A DNA stretch of 64,000 nucleotides from assembly GCA_030141605.1 (NCBI GenBank), contig JAQGDQ010000201.1:99501-163500 (forward strand). The letters are read 5' to 3'. The stretch is from Tubiluchus corallicola. Lineage: Eukaryota > Priapulida > Priapulimorpha > Priapulimorphida > Tubiluchidae. Below the pieces are notes generated by a model. The model was not told the DNA's origin, did no database searches, and was given only the letters and a program-made list of their open reading frames with translations. The position numbers were made by a program, and so were the translations under genes. Positions 53,201 through 62,200 of this stretch are shown piece by piece. Each line of letters begins with the position of its first letter. The stretch's first letter is position 1.

Positions 53201-56200
53201 GTTATGTATTTTCTGAGCAACACCAGTTAGAAAGTGTGCACTGTGCAGTAGTTTACGAACTTTACTAACGTAATATTTTAATAGCAAAAAATATTTTATT
53301 TTTCATATTTTAATTGCTGAGTGCATTATTTTTAGATGGTTTCAACTCGATAATGAAAACAAGAAAGAAAACTGAACATGTGACACAAGACATTGGAGAA
53401 ATGATGCTGTCTTTTGTAAGTAATTATTTACTGTTGCTGTAATGCTGTAGAAGTTCGATGTGATACATTCAGTTAAAATGCAGCTGCAACTCTATTATAT
53501 GTAAGCGATAATGCTACTCATTATGGAATTTCTGAAGCTAAGCGTATTTTTAAAAATACTAAGTTCACAACTATAGTTATACTACCAAGCAACCAATGAA
53601 AATTTGTTTGAAGACATGGCTTGCCGTGTTGCTCTTACATGCAAGATGAAGTAGTGAACCTAATGCTGGCTTTTCTTCTGTTTGTGGATTGAACATAAAT
53701 TTAATTAAACTCCTTGCCAACGATTGTTGTGCCTCAGATTCAAAGTAAACTTATTCATTATTGTAAAGAAAGACAGCCAATCTAAAAATAAAAAACATCT
53801 TGAAAGTTATTTATACTGTGCTGTACTTGGCCAAATAGTGCATGCAATTATTTATTATATATGAACTACTCATTTTTTTATAATGTTTGATATTGAGTGA
53901 GCCTTTTATTTTAATTTTTTTGCAGTAATGAATTGTAATTGGATGGATCAGTCATGAATTGTAACATACTGTGTTTATGAAGTCCTTATTTTGTCAAACA
54001 AACTGTTAGAAACATGGCTTTAGCAGTTAATAAGAAGCTATTAAGCAAAAATTTCTGGAAGAAAATCCACTTTAATATTAAAGGATTTTTTCAACTTTGA
54101 GGCCAGATAACTTTAAAGCCGCTTGTGAAAAAAGTTCTCTGTAACTGTTAAGATCTAAAAATCTTCTAAAAGATCATTATCATAGATATTGCATATTTTA
54201 AATAATATCTTGCATATTTGCTGCATAGCATCAGTGCACTGTTTTATATAATTTATCTACCTAGTTTTGCAGACTGTAACATTTATCCCAAGTTCTAAAG
54301 TGTATTTCAGACCGGTTATTTCTCTTTAGTCTCATACGAGTCTAAAAGACAAGATATGATGTAGATATGATGTACATTTTAAAATGTAACAGTGAAGTGT
54401 TATTTTGCTTTTGCACCAAAAACTAAAATTGTTTTCAAGAATTTCTCTTGCGATGGTTATACGAAGATTCAATGAATTTGTGTAATTTGTGTGTGTAATA
54501 TGTGAATGCATTAACATAGTTTAGGTGTGAAAACTCTTGTTATAATTACACTTGTTGTTTGTTTTTTAGTTTGACGGTGAAGCTGGAGAGAAGTTTAAGA
54601 AAGCCAGTGCTCAGTTTTGCTGCAATCAGTCGATTGCTCTTGATCAGCTGAAACTGAAACAGAAGACCGACAAGAAAGTTACTCAGTTTCTAGCTGTATG
54701 TGTTTGCTTGTTTAGTTTTATAAATCCATGCATTGTTTGTACGCATGTTTGAATTGAATCCAGAATGAACTAAAGCTGCTAAATTCGCTGGAATGGCGGA
54801 CACAAGTTAAAAAGCTTTGTTTGAAAAAATAAAAAACTTTTTGGTTACTGAAAACATGTCTGAATTCATCAGATTTATTTGAAAAAGGGACTAAGTTACC
54901 AAATTAGGTTGAAAGGGTATTGAAGTCATCAAGTTTAGTTGTTTATTGTTGTTGTTGTTGCTGCTGTTACCAGCATCAGCGACATATAAGTCACTCAAGT
55001 TTTCATTCATCTAATGAGTTATGATTTCAGACTTTAATCTCTAGATCTCCACAGCTAAAAATCTTGACACTTTCTGCTAATGGCTCTAATATTACTCTTT
55101 AGGATGCAGAAAGTGATCAAATGTGTCGGCGATTTCAGCTGAAGGACATTATCCCAACCGAAATGCAGCGGTTAACAAAGTATCCATTATTGTTGGACAA
55201 TATTGCCAAATACACTCCACGTAATTATATTATTTTATCGTTTATACTGTTATTACTGTTAACATTTTGTATCAATGGCAAAAGCGTGTTTCTCTAAATG
55301 CTACCGAACTACCAAGTTTTTACCTTGAATGACTTGATATCCATTTCATTATGTAATACTAATCAAATGTGAATGGTTGAGCAGGCGGTATTTATTCAGA
55401 TACAAATATTTTGGCCCCCATTACAGTGGCCCTCTACAGTATAAGTAATGCAAACTACAATTTAGAACTTCGGAATTTAAAATTAGACTTTAGAATTATG
55501 ATGACAATAGACTACAAAAACACAGGTATAGCAACTTGCACCTAATTGTCTTGTAACAGCTATAATAAAGTGAGCCAGCTACCCCTAACATTATGAGAGT
55601 ATTTAAGGTCCTTCTGGCTGTTTAAAAGGTAACCACTGTATTTTCTTATGTAAACAGCCTCCTTTGGGACAGTTTGCTGAAATATCTTGATGAATCTAGA
55701 ATTACGACATTTTTCTTGCATATTGTATGACCAGCATCCCAAAAGTGTTGCGGGCCAACCCAACACTTTTCTGTTATTGTATTCCTTGCTTTTGAGCAAA
55801 ATCATCCATTGACCAATTTATATCTGTTTAGTATCAAGTTTCCGCTGTACTATTCTTGGATTGTACAACTGTATTTTTTAAATGCGAAAATTTTGAAAAC
55901 AGTTTTATGAATTCTTATGTTTCTAGTAATTTCTGAAATGTCTTAGTACGACAGCATTAGCATTTGAGTTTTGCCTCTCATTTGTCTTACCTCGGCATTT
56001 TCACGCAGAATTATTGTTTCCTTTCACAACAGCAGATATACTTATTTTTGTGAGTTCACATCTAAAATTTTTGCATTCTTGGAGAAAAACAGCAGATAGA
56101 AAAAAGAATATTATGCTGATAGAAAAAGAAGAAAGTGGCATTTAATTGTGCGCTCAGTAAATACAGTTTTTGCATAGTGAGCAAACCTGTCAAATTGAAA

Positions 56201-59200
56201 ATATCTTATTAAAAAAATGCAAAAGTAAAGTTTTATTTTGTCTTGCAGAAGCCAGTGTGGAATATAGTCAAATAAGGAAGTGCCAGGAATGTTGTAAAAA
56301 CATTCTCGCACATGTAAATCAAGCTGTAAAAGAAACTGAAAACCGGTGCAGACTAGCTGAGATACAGCGAAAACTAGACATATCAGCGTTAGAACGATTA
56401 CCACAAGCTAAAGAATTTAAGGTATTCACAGTATGCACAGTGAGGTTTTTCTGTATGTGTTGCACACTATTGCTTTTACTTTTAATTTATGCTTTTGCCT
56501 AGTTAGTGAAGAGTGTGTTACGAATGCTTATTTTTCAAATTTTACGCAATGTTATCTAGACTTCTTTTCGAACAACACCATTAAAATGGCTGCGCCTAAT
56601 GGTCATCGTAGGAATTTAAATTTACTTACAAGTTTTATACAGTGTTACTGTAAACGCAAGTCCTGTATTGCATTAAGACATGTATGTAAGTGATATAAAA
56701 TTTCAAGATGAATTTTTTAAATTTTATTTATGGAGAATTTTTCTTGTGCTTTTTTTAAGAATGCTATTAGTAACAGTATAAATTAATATGTTATAGCTGT
56801 AGTTAATTTATGCAATTCTGAACTGGTTACTTGGTGATTAAATTGGAGTTAAAAATACTTTTTGACTGTTACAGTAAATATTGGTCAGTTGTATAATCTT
56901 GTTTCTAAGCTGGACTTTGCAAGTGGAAATTCTCCATTCTACGTTTTCGGCATGTCTTGACAACTAACATAATCGCATTAATGCTGTAGCATTTAAGTTA
57001 ACTCTTTACCTTTATTTCATCACTTAGCGTTTGGATCTCACACGGCATCAACTCGTTCACAGCGGTGATCTCACCTGGCGTGTTTCTACAAATAAAACAG
57101 TTGATCTTCACGCCATCTTGCTCAATGATCTACTGGTTCTCATGCAGAAGGGTGACGATAAGTACATATTGAAGTATCGGAGCATAAGCGGCATCCCTGG
57201 AAAGGAAGATGCCAAACTGACTCACAGTCCTGTCATCAAATTACGAGATTTTATGTTCACAAAAAATTTAGCAACTGGTGAGTCTACAACCTCAAATCAT
57301 TTTTAACATAAATATCCTTTCTGAATCTTCCTACTCAGTAATTTAACATTTGACAGTTTTACATGAATTACGCTAACATGAATTACATGCATTATGCTAT
57401 ACTGTTTGTAATGCAATGAATGATCATTTTTTTCTGATATCATATCAGCACAAATTCACATTTTAAAAGGCAATAATATTATTTTAGAATTTTTTCCACT
57501 AATGCCGGAAAATTAGCATTTGTAAACTTTTGCATTGATATTCGTTTAGTGTAACAACAAAAATTGCTAGACATGCTTTAAAACTGTGGTTCTTATGTCT
57601 AGAGAAATGATTAATCCTAGTTGGCATTACTTTTCCATGAATTTTTAACGAAATCGGTGTCTAACTTTAATGTATTGCTGTTGCTAATCTTTAATCGTTA
57701 TTACATTTTCATTTAGACAAAAAGACCTTTTTGATTTTCACATCAGCCACGGCTGGTCCTCAGTTCTATGAATTAGTCACTCAGACAACGTCAGACCGCA
57801 AAACATGGGTCCAGATCGTCACAGAAACAGCTGAAGAGTGCAAATCTGCTCGCAAACACGTGCCTTCTCATCAGATCTCGGTGCCACCACCCGATGAAGA
57901 AGAAAAACAAGAGATGGACAAAGAGGAGGATGATGTGAAACTTGAAATGTGAGGATGCATATTTTAATAATCGTTTATGTTGCCAGATTTTATTGTGTAT
58001 TAATACAAAACATTAGCTTTGTTGAATTTTTTTTGAAGTCCATTTGCATCTTTACAAAAAAGTTTGTTTTTAGTGAGGAAACATCAGAAGAACAACAACC
58101 AGAGAAAGAAGAGGAGAGACAAGGAGAGGCAGCAGCAGCAGCAGCAACCCTGTTAGTACCATTTTCTGTGACGCTCATTTACTTTCATGCTAAGATTTTT
58201 TCGTGGTGTTTGAACTACTAACGAATTTGGATTACATTTTTACTAATGATACAAATGCAATATCAAGTACTGCTATTCTTTAAAGTGAGAAACAGAATTT
58301 AACACTTTTCCAGAGATGATCATCATCGAAATGAACCTCAACGACGAGAACCGGAGATTGGTGTTAAAGCTAAGACTGTAGAACTCTTTGAGGTTATGGA
58401 GCATCCACAGTTAGTTAGTCCTACTGAAGTCTCTGTGCTGTGCACATCTGTGGATAAAGCAGAGCATATTATTACGCCATTCGGTAAAATTTATTCATTA
58501 TTATGTTCTTCAAGTCATAACGTCTAATAAGATTATTGTTTAATTAATCTGTGTTGTTGTAAATTCAGCTTTGTATAAACAATATTGGTAGGCAAAGCCA
58601 TCAATAACCGTCAAAGCCATAAATTGCCAATTATATATTTTAATTTTTTTATTATACAGGATTTATTTAAGTTAGCAAAATTAAAAATATTATAAAAACC
58701 ACTACCACACCATAATTACTAAAGTGAAATAAAGAAGTGTAAGTTTACTTTTGAAAGTATTATCTTACAATGACACTGTGACTTGACAGTACAATTGTTT
58801 TTGTAGCAAAGCTGCTCCAGAAAGATTTCCAGATTAGACAAGCGCTGGAAGACAAGAATAAAATTCTTGGTGAACTTCTTGATATTCCAGAAGACAAGTT
58901 TGAGGTTATTGCAGAGGTAAGGTACACTTGGTAGTGAGCACAACCGTTATAACTGCAAATGCTTACTAGAAATTGCAAAGTATATTTATTGCTTAAAACA
59001 ATGGAAATTGGATGTTGTTAATTAAAAGTACTTTGAGTTAGAGCAATTTGTCAGTGTGCACTAGATAAAAACAGTATTGACGTCAAACATATTGGTCTAT
59101 CGCTCCGCCCCCGCTGTAATGCAAGCATGCTTAGCAGCATTTTGGACAACAGCTCACGCAGGACAACAACTGTCTAAGCTAAACTGAACTAAACTTGCCC

Positions 59201-62200
59201 GAGTTATATAAGTCCCAACGGCATCTTTTAACCATGATTATAACCAGAAAAATAGCATAGAATTAACTAATATTACATTGATGTATAATATAAGTTTTGA
59301 CCAGATTTGAGTTAATTTTGACTGTGAAGATCTCATTCAGGTTTATAAAAACTGGCCAGGAAAGAAAACATTTTGTTTTGTCCTTATTTAAAGTTAATCA
59401 AATAGTTGTTTTTATCTAACTTGCAATTCCATAAACTAAATTAAACTGCGTATTTTCTTGATTGCAAAATGGTTTAATCAGCAACTCATAGAAGTAAGCT
59501 TTGTGCATTTCTTCCTATAGACGAAACTAGACTATATATTACCACTAATTCACTTGCAATTTCAATTGACAATAATAAATTCTAGAATAAGGCCAATATT
59601 TCTCCCGCTAACTAATGAAAGTTCAGCATTTTCGTAGCAGCATTAGACGTAGCTGTAGCTAAGTGTCCCGAACGTACCTACTGCAGGATGTGTGAAATGA
59701 CTTGCACGCTGTTTGAGCAGTCAACGAAAATGATTAACATTATGTTAGACGTCAATTACTGATCAAATTGAGTGGCACACCTGTAAATAAACTTGTGATC
59801 GAAGGTTGTATATTTGTGACCCTGCTGGGACATTTGTAGAAGTTAAAGTAAAAGCTACCTAGGTTTTGTCATGAAATGTAGTTATTTCCAAAACCTTGTT
59901 TGTGTCAACATTTGTTTATTAATGTAACTTTTTTAAAAGCTCTATTTTCAGCTTTTAGCTAATTCTAGTTTCTTAATGCGTTTTTGTTCTTAAAATGTTG
60001 TTGGTTCTCTAAAAATGAGTAATTATTATAATGTTTAATCAGATGGCTGGTCAAGTTGACGAAGAACAAAAAGATGCCAAAGAACTTGTATTGGCTGCTA
60101 TTGTTCAAGGTTTGTATATTGTGAAGCATTTTAAAGTGAAGTCCAGAGTTTCTGTTTGCATTATATTTTTTTGATTATTAATCTTTATTCTTGCATGCTG
60201 TATAATTATAGTTACAGATAACTGTGCCGTTGTAGTAATACTTAATTATAGTGTGTGCATTACTTAGGCTTTCTACAGGATTTTAAATTTGAATTTTAAA
60301 TTAGATAAACTGAAACAGATTATCCTTTACTTACTTCTTTTACATGGAGAAATGTTTACCAAATTAATTTATTAGTATAACATATTTATACTATAAAATA
60401 ACTGTTGCTGCAAATTCTCGCTTAATGCTGTTAATGCATTCCAGCAAAACATAGCGTTAAGCGAAACATCGTTAGGCGAAGCTAAGACTTCTGCAGAAAA
60501 TAATGCCAAAGAAATGTTCCTGAAGCAAAAATCAATACTGGTTCATTCATATAAGTTAAACATTTTATGAGTTTATTCATATTTCTACTGATTAATTTCT
60601 TTCTGCTTGCTTAAAACCACCTATCTTTCTTACCCGTACCTAGTTAGTTGCTTCTCTTAGTGGTTAAACACTGCATAGTAAAAGTCAAACCCTGGGATGA
60701 CCTGTGGACAATGTCATCTACATGTTGCTTTATGCTATTCTTGCATAAAGTTTGCACCCAGGTGCCTGGAGATACACATATCGCTTGATAAATTGACTAG
60801 CAAGCAAATGACTACTTTAGAAGTCAGCTAGTGTATTTTTAGAACAGAATAATGCAACATGTACTGTTTTCGCGCTTCAAATTAGGTAAAAAAAGTGCCG
60901 ATAAAATAAAAATGGCTTTGAGCAAAGTGAAAAAATCATCGTCAAAATGAAATATGCCTCATTAAGTAAGAAAAGGTGTCAAATGTTCAGCGTTATCAAA
61001 ATGAAATGCCCGCTAAATGGGAGTCATTAAGCGAGGACTTACTGCAGTTTTATATTTCAACAGTTAATTGTTTGATTTGCTGGTCAAAACTGTAATTATA
61101 TTATTTAATAATACTTCACATTAAAAATTATACCATGTCAATTAAGTAAAGATCGTTTTAACTTTTGAAAGTTCTTAATTACTGTGTATGGTGCTTACTA
61201 GTATTATCATTATGTTGTGGTAGCTCCTAGCAATGTAAATGAGATATTTGTGTAAGTGGTGGCAGCTTTATTTTCAGTAATGTGATTTCAGGCCTTTTTA
61301 TTTCAGTAATGTGATTTGAGGAGTTTATGATTAATCTTGGCTGTGAGGCTGCTTTATTTACTAATAATAATAATGCTGTAGCTTTTATTTGGTGGTGGTG
61401 TCTAACGTTTTATCGTGTTTTACAGCCAACCGTCTCTCATCGTTATTAAATGAGTATATGCCTTCGGATGAGCAACAAGGTACGATTGACCTTCAAAAAA
61501 TCCTTTATATTTTTGCCTTTAGGTTGTCATTCTCCTTGTTTAACAACATTGAATAGTGTTAAATTCGCTTAGCTTAACACATAGCTTGTTAATTCATTTT
61601 TTCTTGTTGGACTGTAACAATTGTAGTCTACTGTAACTGTTTCTTAAACAATTTGTCTGCAGACTATCCATTCATTACTTATTTTGTATGTTCATTAGGG
61701 AAGCGCATTCACTACCAGAAAACGAATTCTAATCGATTAGAATTTATGACTTTCAAACTAAATTTCAGCATTTTTGGTTCAAATTCAAGTTCAGTTTTAA
61801 AGATTTTCAAGAAAATTTTCGAATCATTAATAAAAAGGTTTTTTGCAAAGACCACAAGATTACTTAATTTTGTTTTGCTGTAAAAATACTAATAATTTAT
61901 TTAAAGATGGTGCAAATAAATTGCAGGTAAATTTTGCCTTTTGCATGATGTTTCAAACATTTTATTGGTAAAGAATGTATGTAGTTGAAGTGCTGAAGTA
62001 TTCACATTTTATAATTTTACATTCAAATCAAATTTGAACTAGAAAAGCTCATTCGTGATTCAAACATTCGATGCTTCCGCTAATATACATGCAGTTATTT
62101 AAAGATTTTTGTATTGTTTGCTCAGTTTTGTTTTTCTCTTATGATGATTACATTTATGAGGTAATTAATTGTATCAGATCTAGTTATATGTTAGCAAAGT

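Larger units (their letters stand above)
53416..57716 (+). other. Introns 23-27 among DH and PH exons
   Basis: Introns 53416-54569, 54696-55102, 55221-56248, 56422-57027 and 57278-57716. A short TTG/CTG triplet run lies at 54944-54968. No other gene or clear mobile element is recognised. Confidence 0.75.
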
